Assembly (NCBI GenBank): GCA_028564705.1
Contig: JAPXFQ010000166.1
Coordinates: 2,046,001 to 2,110,000 of the forward strand
Length of the DNA stretch: 64,000 nt
Direction: 5' to 3'
DNA from: Apricaphanius iberus
Taxonomy: Eukaryota; Chordata; Actinopteri; Cyprinodontiformes; Aphaniidae
Both the position numbers and the translations under genes were made by a program. How positions within the stretch are numbered: position 1 is the stretch's first letter; each line of letters begins with the position of its first letter. Shown here piece by piece: positions 23,958 to 35,279 of this stretch. The notes under the pieces were generated by a model, which saw only the letters and a list, made by a program, of their open reading frames with translations, had not been told where the DNA came from and ran no database searches.

Positions 23958-24889
23958 CTTAAGGCTGGCACACACTACAGGATAATCAGGGTTGTTGATT
24001 GTCTGGAGTATGCAAACAACATCATGTCCGATTTTTCATGTGGTGTTCGGTGTGTTAAGAGTGATTTTGTCAGGTCAGATTCTTTCCGAAGGCCTTGGAA
24101 GGAGAGATCATAAATAATGAACATGTTCAATATTAACAACTAGAAATCCTGAAGTGTGTTGAATGCTTCAAGAGGAACCGAGCACCCACAATACGCAACG
24201 TCACATGTATTGGAGCAAAGTCAATCAAGACGCGAGCTGACTCAGCTGGCGGACAGAGGAGCAAACAAAAATCTCTTGGACCTCCAAAATGGAAGACCAA
24301 CTGGTTTATTTGTGGTAACAGCAGGAATGTTTATAAAACGTTTCGTCCAAAATCTACCACAACAGGATGGACGAAGAGAGGAGTTGGACTTAAATAACAA
24401 CTGCAAAGGATGTACTTGGTAAGTATTCACCCAGCTACCTAGCATCACCATAGCAACAGTATAGCACACAGGTCTGCTTTCCAAGCTAACTGTGATAGAC
24501 ATTTTTTTTCTCACGTCCGACTCGTGCTTTAATGCATACTTCCGACATTCCTGCCATCTCCATGTCTTTTTTTCCATAGTGTATATATATATTTTTTTTT
24601 GGTTTTTGAAAGAGTAACTGGCCAAAGACAACCATCAAGGCTTCTTTCTGTTCCTCTTTTTTGTTTGTTTACAATCAAGTCATGGTTGACTATGCGAGAT
24701 TTGGAATATTGAGTGTGAAAAAGTTGATACTCTCCTGAAACTCGGTTAGTATGTGGTGTGTTCCTTAGTGCACGCCACACACTATAAGATCAGCAGAAAG
24801 AGATCTTGTGCAATCTTTTCTTTCTAAATGTGTGTGGTCTCTAAATCTGTGAAGGTTTAAAGAATCCTGTAGTGTGTGCTAACCTTTAG
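23958..24889. mobile_element. hAT-like nonautonomous element in last zfhx4 intron
   Basis: Inverted ends are CTTAAGGCTGGCACACACTA on the left and, as the complement of the right end, CTAAAGGTTAGCACACACTA; both continue CAGGAT. The flanks are GTATGTGA (23950-23957) and GTATGTCA (24890-24897), an 8-bp target duplication with one mismatch. The 932-bp interior has no transposase and includes further CACACACTA-type motifs near 24772-24790, suggesting internal repeats of the end sequence. The hAT assignment rests on the 8-bp duplication. Confidence 0.75.
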
Positions 24890-24933
24890 GTATGTCAAGA
24901 ACAGCACAAGGCCAATATGTAAATTAATTTAGA

Positions 24934-25157
24934 CAAGGGGTCATAAACTCCAGTCCCAAGAGGGCCGCAGTCCTGCAAGTTTTAGAGATGTCTCAGTTTC
25001 AACACATCTAAATCAAATAATTAGGTCATCAACAGAAACTCATAGAACCTAACTGCCTGCAGATCATATTTAATAATTTATGCAGGTATGATGGACCAGA
25101 AACATATCTAAATGTTGCAGGACTGTGGCCCTCGAGGACTGGAGTTTGAGACCACTG
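24934..25157. mobile_element. Short MITE with about 45-bp inverted repeats
   Basis: The right end, read inwards, is CAGTGGTCTCAAACTCCAGT and continues through CCTCGAGGGCCACAGTCC. The left end is CAAGGGGTCATAAACTCCAG followed by TCCCAAGAGGGCCGCAGTCC. The arms enclose about 130 bp without coding capacity. This CAGTGGTCTCAAACTCCAG family is abundant in fish genomes and is usually classed with hAT MITEs. No flanking duplication remains. Confidence 0.75.
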
Positions 25158-25311
25158 CAGTTTACACTATGTTTGTATATAGTGTAAATTCAAGAAACTG
25201 ATAGAAGGGCAGAATACATGTTCTTCTAGTTTCCTATGGTTAATCTAGATTAAGGTATTTTCTACAAGATCCTAATTCTGCGAATCAGTCAACCTTTAAG
25301 CAATGACATAC

Positions 25312-28300
25312 CTGAGTTGGATGAGTTAAAGCTGGATAGTGAAGGGCTACCAACCCCAGGCAAAAGCACAGGTGGGATGCCTTGCAGATTTGGATAGGCT
25401 GACTGGAGATTAAGAGCCTGCATAGCGGGGTTATCAAACATCCCCTGCTGCTGCATGGCCTGCTGTTGTGCAAGACCCAAAACTTCATTGGCCTTCTTAA
25501 TGCGATCCATCTCTTGTTGGGCCATGAGCTGGCGAACAGTAGCAGGATCAAAATATTCTTTTTCCTTATCGATCTGGCTGCCAATGGTATCCTTCACCTT
25601 AGATATGTGTTGCTGGGAGAATATATGATCCCGAACAGAAAGGCGCGCACTGTACTTAACGCCACACAATGTGCACTCAGTCTTGGGTCCCTCATAAGAT
25701 GTCTGGTTTATTCCAAAGTGTTTAGCCATGTTCAGTTTAGCCTTTTTTTCCTTGGCACGAGCATTTTGAAACCATACTTGAACCACTCTCTTTGGAAGTC
25801 CAATTTCATTGCCAAGTACCTCACATTCCAGCATAGTGGGTGTCCTGTAGTCATTAAAGCAAGACTTCAACACCTTTAGCTGGAGGTTTGTCATTTGGGT
25901 CCGGAAACGCTTTTGGCCCGGTCTGTCTCCACTGTCAATACTCCTGGTACCAGAGGCTCCAGGACTTGGTGAGCAGGGGTCAGCCAGGCTGGACGTCTCA
26001 CTGTGGTCAATCATATTTTCATTTTCATAGTCCTTAGCATAAAAGCTTGTTGCCGGGCTTACTAACCCTGATGACATCTGGTCATCATTTTCAAGCATAA
26101 TGGTAGAACCTCCTGACTTGGATAGGTAATCACCACTATTTTGGCTGGGCTTTGCATCAGCACTGTCATTATCTGCATTGGCCTCATCCCCCGTAGTTGT
26201 ATCTGTGATTGCTGTATTCACAGAGGAACAGTCGTCATTATCCAGTTTGTTTTGATCAAAGCTAAGGTTCACAGAGGACATTGTTGCACCCTCAAAGTCT
26301 TCCATTCCTTCAACTTTGATGGATGAAGGACTCAGGAGACCTCTGGGAGACAGATCCATGCTTTTGTTTACTGGAGACATAGAGGAGCTTTGTCCATCAC
26401 TGTTCACTGTTGTGGCTAGTTGGGAGTAGCCTGATGTATCCAAAGCATCCATTTTAATTTGCATGCTCTCCTGCTCAGGTAACAAACCAGTGAGAGTTAA
26501 ATTGTATCCAGCACGTTTGGCTTCATGCCAGTGACGAGATCTGATGTGTGCTTCAAGGGCCGTTTTTGCTTTGAAAAGAGCTCGACAAAAGGGACACCTA
26601 CGATGAGCTTGGGCAGGCCCTACAGCTCTGAACTGGCCTTTTCTCTCTCTAGCTCTAGTATTTTGGAACCACACTTGCACTACTCTCTTCTTTAATCCCA
26701 CCTCATGAGCAATGTGGTCAAGCATTTTACGAGTGGGGTTTGAATCCAATAAGTACTTCTGATAAAGGATCTCTAGTTGCTCAGGTGTAATGGTGGTTCT
26801 GAGCCGCTTGTCTCTCTGTGGTTCCTCTCCACTATTGGCACTGTCATTCTCTCCAGGGCTAGTACTAGCCTTTTCTTCAAGCTTTCTTTTCAGGGAGTTC
26901 ATCGTGGAGGTTGGGGTGCATGGAGAGGTGGCAGAACTGCTGGGTATCTGAGGCATTGCACCAGAGAGAAGCTGAGTCGCCAGGAGAGGATTGCTGGGAT
27001 CAAATAACATAAAAGGCATGTCAATTGGACGGTCAAGGAATTGAGGATGGATGAACTGATTTTGCACAGAGAGAAAGTGCAGTTGCTGGTGTTCCTGCCA
27101 GTGCTCAAAGGATGGAAAGCCAATTTTGCATTGCTCACACTGGTATGGAATCATTTGCTGTGCCAATTGCTGTGTCGCAGAGGACAGGTGGGGATTGAGG
27201 CTTAAGTGGGAGCTTTGTGATGACACCTGGTTTGTCTGAGAAGATGATGGGCCACACTGCTGTTGTTGCTGTGAAAATGATGAATGCTTGACAGCTTTAG
27301 AGACATTGTGCATCTTTTCATCTCTCTGAGATCTAGAGACTTGGGGCTCAGACTGGTTTTGAAGCAGAATTTCCTGCTTTATAGAAGTCCGAGTTTCTCG
27401 TGGATCAGTAGAAATTTCTGGCAACTGTTTGGGATTCTCTTCATAGAGATTTGAGGTAGTTGCTGGTGATGCTTCCTCTTTCTCAGCAGTTGAGAGTTGT
27501 GAAAATGCTGACGTTGATGGAGGAAGTGGGCAAAGACTTGAAGAGGAAGGCATTGGTGTGTGACAGGAAGACCCAGAGGGAGTATAGCTGTCATGGGAAA
27601 AATCCATCGAATCCTCATTTTGGCTGTCATACTGCCCATCCTCATCTTCATCTTTATAACACAGCTTCTTTTGGTGTTTTATCAGGTCAAAGATACGCTG
27701 GAAAACTAGACTGCATTTCTTGCACTGGTAGTTCAGATTTGATGTACGGATATATCGGTCATTTGACAGTTCTCGCCTTTCTCCATCTTTTACACCATCA
27801 CCCTGGTTTTCATAATTCTTTCTTGCCTTTTGTCGAGCGTTTTGAAACCACACAACAATAACACGGGTAGGGAGGCTTAAAAGGTTAGAGAGCTGTTCAA
27901 ATTCATCATCTTTCGGATAAGCATTAGCATCAAAGAAATCCTGAAGGACTCTTAGCTGATAGTCTGTAAACCGGGTCCTGGATGATCTCTTACTTCCATA
28001 GAGTTCATGTTTCTGAGGTTCAGGGGAAGGTGGTTTGGAATCAATTTTTGTTTCTTCTAGAGTTGTTGTTGGAGGATTGTTAAAATTGTAAGGAGAGTCT
28101 TTGTTGCGCTGACGTTCTTTAAAGAGTGTATTTCTGAACCAGTGCTTTATCACTTTTTGTGGCAACCCAGATTTATCTGCCATCTCTTTAATTTGTTCTT
28201 CATTTGGTGAGTTGTTTATATCAAAGTACTGTCGGAGGACTCTAAGCTGGTCATCAGTGATGCGTGTCCGTGGCCTTTTGTTTTGTTGCTGTAACATGGC

Positions 28301-30843
28301 AGGTGTTAGCTGTTGTTGATAGAGTTGGGCCAGGTCTGATGCCAAGCTTGGCTCGACAGAAGGTAACTGAGGTGGCAACTGAGAGGGCAAGGACTGCAGA
28401 GACATGGGCTGCATCATAAGTGGAGAGAACAATGGTAAATCCATTGGCATGGGTATTTGTGTCATTGGAACTGGGGGTTGTGGAGGGGGTACAGTAGGAG
28501 GAGTGAGTGAGGCTGCAGATACTGGAACATTTGGTGTTGGAGTTCTTTGGGGTGGTGGAGGAGGTGGAGGTGGAGGAGGTGGAGGAGCACTAGGAGCTTC
28601 TGGTGTTGGAGGTCTTAGTGGATAGAGTTTATCATAATGCTCTCTGTATTCCTTAGCAAATCTCTCCAAAAATCTAAAAGGGAAAAATGCCTGGTGGATG
28701 TGCTCCTGGTGACTCTTTAAAATCAGTATGTTTGAAAATAGCTTGCCACAGGCTTCACATTCCAGTTTCTCTAATCCCTCAATAGGGTCTACAACCTTCA
28801 TTATTCCACCCGAACCACCTGATCCTGTAGCTCCACTTGTCTTTTTCTGAGCTTTCTGTTTATTTTCATTGTATTGAATAACTAATTCAAATCCAAAATT
28901 TTCCAGCAAGGCTTTAGTTGCGTTTCCTCGAGCATCTGAAGCAATTCTGGGTGGAAGCATGCCAGAATCTCGGTTAATACTTAGTGAAATGTTCTGAATG
29001 TCCTTTTTTTCTTTTGGTTTGCTTTCAGTAAAATCTTTGTTTATATTGTCCTCATTATTTTCATTTGTATCTTTCTCTTTTTGTATTTCCTTATCTTTTT
29101 CATCTTTGGAGGAGGAATGTTTCTGTTTTTTTTCAGCCTGCTGGAGAAGCGATGCACTATGCTGTAGCAAAGCCATCTGGCCTTGAATTTGCTGTTGCTG
29201 CTGCTGCTGTTGATGTTGATGCTGCTGCTGTTGATGCTGCTGCTGCTGTTGATGCTGCTGCTGCTGAAGGTGGTGATGCATTAATTGCTGCTGTAAGCAA
29301 CTCTGCTGGGCCTGCTGGGCTGAGTTCTTTAAATCTTCTTGCAGGGAAGAAGCTGTGGATCCTCCTAGGCCAAGTACAGAGTTGCTGATGTTGATATCTG
29401 GGTTAAGTTGAAATTCTGCTCCAGGGATGTAGAAAGGGAACAGTAATTGCTGCTGCTGCAGCGGTAGAAGTGCATCAGTTGTCACTGGGAAGTGCTGCAG
29501 AAGTGCTGGATTGAATAGCTGTGATTGTAAAAGAGCAGCCTGCTGTTGAAGCTCCTGTTGAAGCTGGGCTTGAGCCTGAGCTTGTGCCTGGGCCAATTGC
29601 TGTTGTTGCTGAAGCTGCTGCTGTTGCCCCCTTGCAGAAAGAATCTCTGTAAATTTGGACTTTTTTACTTCATTGTTTTCAGATGACGAAGAATGGGAGC
29701 TTGTTGAAGAATTTCCCAAGCTCTCAATGCTATGAGTCTGGTTCATCTGATTTCCTCCATGAATACTCTGAGCTGGCTGGGATCCAGAGGAATTGTGGTT
29801 TGCTGAACTAAGAGTTGAGTTACTAGATGGGCTTGGACTGCTTGTTGAACTGCTCATGCTGGGTCCTCCGCTAAGTAGACCAGAAGCACTTGCAGAGCTA
29901 GTGATCCCTCCGGCTGCTTCAAGTTTGGCTGCCCTAGCTTTGGTCTGGTGTAAAACAGAGCGCATGTGGATTTCCAGAGTTGAACTCTGACTATATGCCA
30001 CATTACAAGTGCTGCATTTAAATGGCTTATTATCAGGACTGCTGGTAGGCTCAGGTTGACCAGTTGTAGACTCCTGAAGAGCTCTTTTTACCTTGTGCAA
30101 GTGTGAGACTGAGTTATAATGCACCAACAGAATATTTTTCTGTGTAAAAGACTCTTTGCATACAGTACACTTGAATGGACGAGACGGGTCTAAAAACTTC
30201 TCCATTGTAAAGTTGGGACCCTTTCTGAATGGTAGTGCTCGTTTGGGTTCAGATCCAGAATCTTCCTGTATTGAGCCAGAATCACTACCTGTTGGACTTT
30301 GTTTTTCCTCAAGGTCACTGTCATCTCCCTCTTTGTCATCTTCTCCCAGACTTCCATGCTCCTCGTTCAGTGCTAGATCACCCATTCCCATTATGTCACC
30401 ATTCATCAATAATCCTCCATAAAGTTGTTGGATATCAGCTTCACTCAGCTCCAAGTGGCTGGTTTCTAAGTGCTTCTTCAAGGCTTGTAGAGTTCTGAAG
30501 CTCCGCTGACATAGGCAGCACATGGTAGCTGCTCTAATCACATGGTACTGTGAATGAAGCTGCAGTTTCTCCACAGTCTTGAAGGCCAAACTGCACTGGT
30601 TACATCTGTACTTGTAGACATGACGATCAGACACCGGCAATTGGGGCCTTTTGTTGTGAGCTTCATTGAAGTGAATTTGGAGAGAATTGGAAGATTTAAA
30701 AACTTGACTGCAGCCTTTCTTCCAGCAAACAAATCCAGTGGCATCTTCCTTTTCCGATTGCTGATCCTCAGAAGGTGACTTGCGAGATTCAGCTATGTCT
30801 GTGGTGAGGGACACCCCTTTCTCTGGATCAGCATCTGTGGCAT
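25312..30843 (-). CDS. zfhx4: zfhx4 giant internal exon: ten zinc fingers and four homeodomains
   Basis: This 5,532-base exon carries the core of the protein. After a TTTACAG acceptor it reads [15 protein letters not shown], and it ends at SSFNSSNS before a GTATGT donor. Order along the protein: fingers near 30656-30733, 30542-30610 and 30455-30520; fingers near 30105-30180 and 29950-30024; Gln-rich tracts at about 29565-29625 and 29170-29275; a finger near 28695-28768; a Pro tract near 28555-28595; homeodomain 1 at about 28107-28285 (helix 3 HWFRN); homeodomain 2 at about 27812-27995 (VWFQN); a C2HC finger near 27660-27735; a finger near 27082-27153; homeodomain 3 at about 26640-26815 (VWFQN); a finger near 26530-26610; homeodomain 4 at about 25738-25918 (VWFQN); and a finger near 25612-25683. 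Only homeodomain 1 has Arg in place of the recognition-helix Gln. The acidic [20 protein letters not shown] segment near 26170-26245 is a family hallmark. The open frame has no stop or frameshift. Confidence 0.97.
29170..29275 (-). repeat. zfhx4: Interrupted CAG/CAA/CAT repeat encoding Gln/His tract in zfhx4
   Basis: Within the giant exon, runs of CAG codons are interrupted by CAT (His) and CAA, giving [24 protein letters not shown] text. A second Gln/Ala-Gln region lies at about 29565-29625. The interruptions would be expected to stabilise the tract. Gln-rich tracts at this place are a family feature. Confidence 0.9.
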
Positions 30844-31263
30844 CTGTAAATCAAATGAACAAAAATAACCATTTATCTGGACATCAACATTTGTAGTTAT
30901 TTTCAAATTAAGAGTAGTAATGTAGAAAAATACTCTCATTTTGCTTCTATTGGCAGGAATGTGTACAGAAAAAAATCAACCTAGTGGTTAATTACAAGGT
31001 TTCAATATTTCAGTCATTCATCCAGTTGTGTTGTGACTGAAAGCCAAAGTATAAAATGTGTTTAATATGGTGAGAAAAAAAATAAAAATAGTTCCTCAAA
31101 ATGTTATAGTGCTCTCTTTATAACTTAATATTCTTTGTATTTACAATTGCTAAATGCTTAACAGATTAAGTAAGAAGCAAACTATAACCCCCAAGGTAGT
31201 AATTGCAGCAAATATGTATTGTATAAAGAATAAAAGTTATATTTCAAATATTCAGATACTAAC
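30844..31263 (-). other. zfhx4: zfhx4 intron, 420 bases
   Basis: Short AT-rich intron with GTTAGT donor and TTTACAG acceptor. No repeat or additional exon is visible. Confidence 0.9.
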
Positions 31264-31387
31264 CAATTGCCTTCGTTGTATCTTCAGAGACGGAGTTGGC
31301 TGTAGCAAGAGAGGTGCTCTGGGACTCTTTGTCTGGACTTGGCACAGGTATGAACATGCTTGCTGGTAGTACCTCAGTTGCAGTCAC
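31264..31387 (-). CDS. zfhx4: zfhx4 internal exon, Ser/Thr-rich linker
   Basis: This 124-base exon has a TATACAG acceptor and a GTTAGT donor. It starts in phase 0 and ends with one base (G) of an Asp codon completed by the giant exon. It reads VTATEVLPASMFIPVPSPDK and then a Ser/Thr-rich stretch ending TTKAI. It follows directly on the finger pair of the preceding exon, where ZFHX3/4 have a similar V-T-x-P/A-E-V-L segment. No domain is visible; it is a flexible linker between finger clusters. Confidence 0.88.
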
Positions 31388-32024
31388 CTGTATACACATA
31401 ACACAAAAGAATAAAGTGTTACCAATCTTACTTAGTGACCGTGTATGGTTATATTGAAGTTTAAAATGTTAAATGACCGTAAAAGCCAGTTTCCAAAAAT
31501 AAACAAAAAATGTACCAAATATAGTTCAATCAACTTCAAAAGACAAATATCATCAGACCTATATTATTTTTCCTGAGCTAACCAATTATTTTAGTCAGTT
31601 TTAGCAATGGAAATTACATTTACAGCCACAGTTCTATTAAAAACTAGAAAGTACTATATTATGGATAATGATAGGTAAAGGGCATCTACAATCTAGTGTC
31701 CAGAGAAATCTACACTTTTCTAGTAGGTCTGTCTAGTTTATTTATTTAGACATGTCTTCTTACTTACTCTTAATCACTGGATAAATTGCCATATTAACCT
31801 TAAATAGAACTTAAATTTGAGCTTAGGTTTTGGTGTCACAAAATTTTGACCTTGGATTGTTATCCTCCTTGATCCAAGTCTAGAATTCCCAAATTCCTGT
31901 AGCTGTCTTGGCTGTTTGGCTTTTGTTCTTGCAGTTTTGTTGTTAGATGTTTTAAAACTATTGTGAGCTACAAGCCCATGTTTAACTGGAAAATGAAAGC
32001 TGTAGTTTTTTAAACCCTGGACAC

Positions 32025-32510
32025 ATGTCACCAGGGCCCCCTCTGAAGCCAGACATCCAGGTGGGGCACGTCTGGGAGTGCCTGGTGGCCAGGCTTCAAC
32101 CCATAGCGCATCGCTGGAATCACCTGGAAGAGGCAACATGGGTCCTCCTTCCCATGAGCTCACCACCTGTGGGAGGGGCCATCAGGGTCGGGTGCTGTGT
32201 GAGGGTCTGAGGAGTTTGGGTCTGGTGCTGCAATCTCTGGTGCTGATGTCACCGAGATGGTTAAAAAGCTCATCGGTGAATGTCCTGGATCCTTCCCACC
32301 TGGAGGAGACTCAGAGGAAGACCCAGGACACGCTGGAGGGACTATGTTATCAGCTGGCCTAGGACCACCTCTGGATTCCCCCAATTAACTGGCCCAAGTG
32401 GCTGGGGAGAGGAAAGGCTGGATCTCTGTGCTTAAGCTACTGTCCCTGTGACCCAATCTAAATAAGCTAAAGAAAATGGATGGATGGATGGATGGAGGGA
32501 TGGAAGGATG
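32025..32510 (+). mobile_element. Internally deleted Rex3-type LINE
   Basis: Three Rex3 parts are joined without the intervening ORF: the 5' UTR (32025-32205, shared with 6075-6250), about 60 bases from the start of the reverse-transcriptase region (CTGATGTCACCGAGATGGTT, 32240-32259), and the ORF end plus 3' UTR (32280-32470; CCACCTGGAGGAGACTCAGA, AACTGGCCCAAGTGGCTGGG). It ends in GATG repeats to about 32510. About 2.5-3 kb of an autonomous element is missing. Retention of both ends suggests a nonautonomous derivative rather than ordinary 5' truncation, although a post-insertion deletion is possible. Confidence 0.75.
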
Positions 32511-33080
32511 GGTAAAGCTGCCCATTTAAAAAAATATATATTTTTAAACTTTACTTCAACAGGTAAAACATGGTAAAGCCACTATAAAACCATCATTTTC
32601 ATCCCCCTATCTAACACAAAAAGAAAATGAGACCTTGAATGAAGGAGACAAGACTAAATAAATTGAGGTAGTTTATATATAAGAGACAAACACAAGGAAA
32701 ATATAAAAGGAAAGTGGGAAGTCCAGACAACAAATTAATTAAGGGAGAGTACACAAATCAGTATGCACACTTGGCAAGAAATAAAAGTAACATATCTCCG
32801 AATTACTTAGGGTATTCTAAAAAGACATGTGGAAAGGGATGAAGTACATTTTCATTTGCATTCTCAAGCTGTAAAAAGGTTCTGGCTTTAATATGTTATA
32901 TTCCCTCTGTTGTATCTCCTCTTGTAGTGTTACAGTACATTACTACCTCTATAAAAGAAATAAATATGGCTATCTGCCAAACTAATGTGCATGCCATTTA
33001 CTTTCCATGGGATGAATATGGCTAAGCAGCAGAAATAGAAATGTGTTATATTTCTATTGTTCAGCATGATATTCAGTCTC

Positions 33081-33452
33081 GCTGCACGGTGGCGCAGTGG
33101 TTAGCGCTGTTGCCTTGCAGCAAGAAGGTCGTGGGTTCGTATCCCGGCCCAGGGTCTTTCTGCATGGAGTTTGCATGTTCTCCCCGTGTATGCGTGGGTT
33201 CTCTCCTGGTACTCCGGCTTCCTCCCACAGTCCAAAAACATGCATGATAGGTGAATTGATCACTCTAAATTGTCCCTAGGAATGAATGTGAGTGTGAATG
33301 GTTGTCTGTCTCTCTGTGTTGGCCCTGCAACAGACTGGCGTCCTGTTCAGAGTGTACCCTGCCTAACGCCTGATAATTGCTGGGATAGGCTCCAGCTGCC
33401 CCGTGACCCTGAATTGGATAAGCGGTTAAGAAGATGGATGGATGGATGAATG
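33081..33452 (+). mobile_element. tRNA-derived SINE, apparently full length
   Basis: It starts GCTGCACGGTGGCGCAGTGG (box A region) and has box B GTGGGTTCGTATCCC near 33131-33145. The body is the common fish type (GCATGGAGTTTGCATGTTCT, CTCCCACAGTCCAAAAACAT) and the tail is GATG repeats. A perfect 13-bp duplication GATATTCAGTCTC flanks it (33068-33080 and 33453-33465), showing LINE-mediated insertion. The intact duplication suggests a relatively young copy. It lies antisense to zfhx4 in an intron. It is not a tRNA gene. Confidence 0.88.
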
Positions 33453-33529
33453 GATATTCAGTCTCAGAGCACTTAAGAGAACAAAACTTTGTTCATTGAT
33501 TTACAAGCAAACAGGTTTTTTTAATACAA

Positions 33530-33625
33530 TTAAATACATACTATAATTATAATATATAATTATATATTTATTATATATATATATATATAATTATAATATA
33601 TATACTATATACTATAATTATAACA
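33530..33625. repeat. AT-rich palindromic low-complexity tract
   Basis: Runs of TATATA and repeated TATAATTATA units form overlapping self-complementary stretches. Confidence 0.85.
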
Positions 33626-34178
33626 AAAAGGCTTTGTTTTAAGCGGCACACAGGAAATCACAGACTTAGCAATATATATCAGTGAAATAACAAGTGCTCT
33701 TATAACAATGAAACCTGCTCATCCTAAGATCATTAACAGTTTATCTCTTCAAATGACTGTAATTACAGGAGAGCTTCAAAAGCTACAATGAAGATAAGCA
33801 CATCAAAACAATAACAATTAGTGGCAAAAAGGGACTTCTACAAAATGTAATACTTTTTAACAAGCCGATGGGCTGGCCCAAAGCTATTTGAAAATTGACA
33901 TCACTCTTTGTACTTGGAAAAAAGTCTGAATGCTGGAACTTTAGAGCGGTGAATGAATGTGTTACAAATATCCACAAAGGTTCACATTTACTGCAGTCTG
34001 GTAGATTAATCTAGGGCTAGTTACTCATCCTTTTGAAATTGTTGAATCCTTCCATTAGTCAGTAACCGAACCCAAAACAAGTGGAACGAATAGCTGCAAT
34101 GTGTGGAGCCTATGCAGTATGATTGAACCAATACCACACAGCAAAGCTTCAGCCAGCTTTTTAGCACATCTAGTAGTG

Positions 34179-35279
34179 CATTGGTTCCCAACCTGGGGTC
34201 CATGACCCCTAAGGGGATCACTAGAGATCACAGTGTCCACACAATTTTTTTCTGTGCTGAAGTTGTGTGGTTATATTTGTAAACAGTACATTTATAAAAT
34301 CAAAATCAAATAAAACACCCACTCTGTATAAGAGTTTTGATTATCTTGCATTAAATAATTATACAATAGTAAATATAAATGCTACTTTTTTTGTACCCCT
34401 GGTGACAAACAGAAATAAAACTTTGTAGATTAGGATCCATCTTAACACTAAATAATAATAATTTGGTTGTAATAATGTAAACTTGTTAAAAATACAAAAA
34501 AATATTAAAACGAATCCAACAGTGTTCAAGCACATGTGAGTTAGAAACACGCAATGACTAAAATCTGCAGTCCTGTGAACATATTTAGGTATCAAAGTTT
34601 CATAAATCTTTAAAATCCTAGTGGGGTTCAATACTATGATAAAAGACTAGTGCTGCACAACATTTGCTATTCTTCCCAAGTACTGCCTTCCTACATATCC
34701 ACTATGCTTTTCACACTGAATGGCATTGTTTTTTTTAGCCAATAGGATTCGTGTTTCCACCTTGTCCGCTGTCAATCAACTTACAAAACTACGAATATGG
34801 GAGTGTGCACACAGGCCACTGCTGTTTACAGTCGCCATATTGAAAGAGAGCGTTAGTCATGGAGAAGTCGCTCACCTCTGAAATGTCCATACAATCGAGT
34901 GGTGCTCAATAAAGCTTGTGCTTTCCTCTTTGACCCGCTGGGACATACAGTAAATGCACATACACGATTATTGAGAGGGAGCGGGATGGAGGGGGGAATG
35001 AGATTTTGGTTGGGGATTCAAAAAATCTCAGTCTCAAAAAAATCTCTCTCTCTCTCAGATACTCCGGACAGCAGCTTTAAGAAGGAAGAAAATGCCTATA
35101 TAGCCAGAGAGAATAAAACAACTAGAATAAGAACAAATACCTACAACTGCTGCTTATTTATTGCAAATAAAGTTTATAAATAGTCCCTTTTAATGAGTGT
35201 ATGTCAGTATGAGTTGGGGCTGGGCTTGTCTTGGACTCAGGCAAGGGGGGCTTCAAGAGAAAAAGGTCAGTAACTATTG
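34179..35279. mobile_element. hAT-like element with 8-bp target duplication
   Basis: The left end is CATTGGTTCCCAACCTGGGG; the right end, complemented, is CAATAGTTACTGACC, a diverged version of the CAGTGGTTCCCAACC terminus common in fish hAT elements. Flanks are TAGTAGTG (34171-34178) and TAGTAGAG (35280-35287), matching 7 of 8. The 1.1-kb interior has no intact transposase. Its middle (34780-35100), GC-richer with a CT run at 35042-35057, may be a separate insertion. Confidence 0.7.

Larger units (their letters stand above)
23746..25311 (-). other. zfhx4: zfhx4 last intron
   Basis: A 1,566-base intron with a GTATGT donor and a CTTTCAG acceptor. It splits an Ala codon after the first base. 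Two DNA-transposon derivatives (23958-24889 and 24934-25157) make up about three quarters of it. Confidence 0.9.

Noticed and set aside
30812..30814. Possible translation start at the beginning of the giant open frame
   Set aside because: The codon is GTG within a spliced exon; a consensus acceptor at 30844-30845 and matching phase show the frame continues from the upstream exon.
33081..33160. tRNA gene-like promoter boxes
   Set aside because: Box A and B are present, but there is no cloverleaf-quality acceptor stem and the sequence continues into a SINE body and tail with a target duplication.
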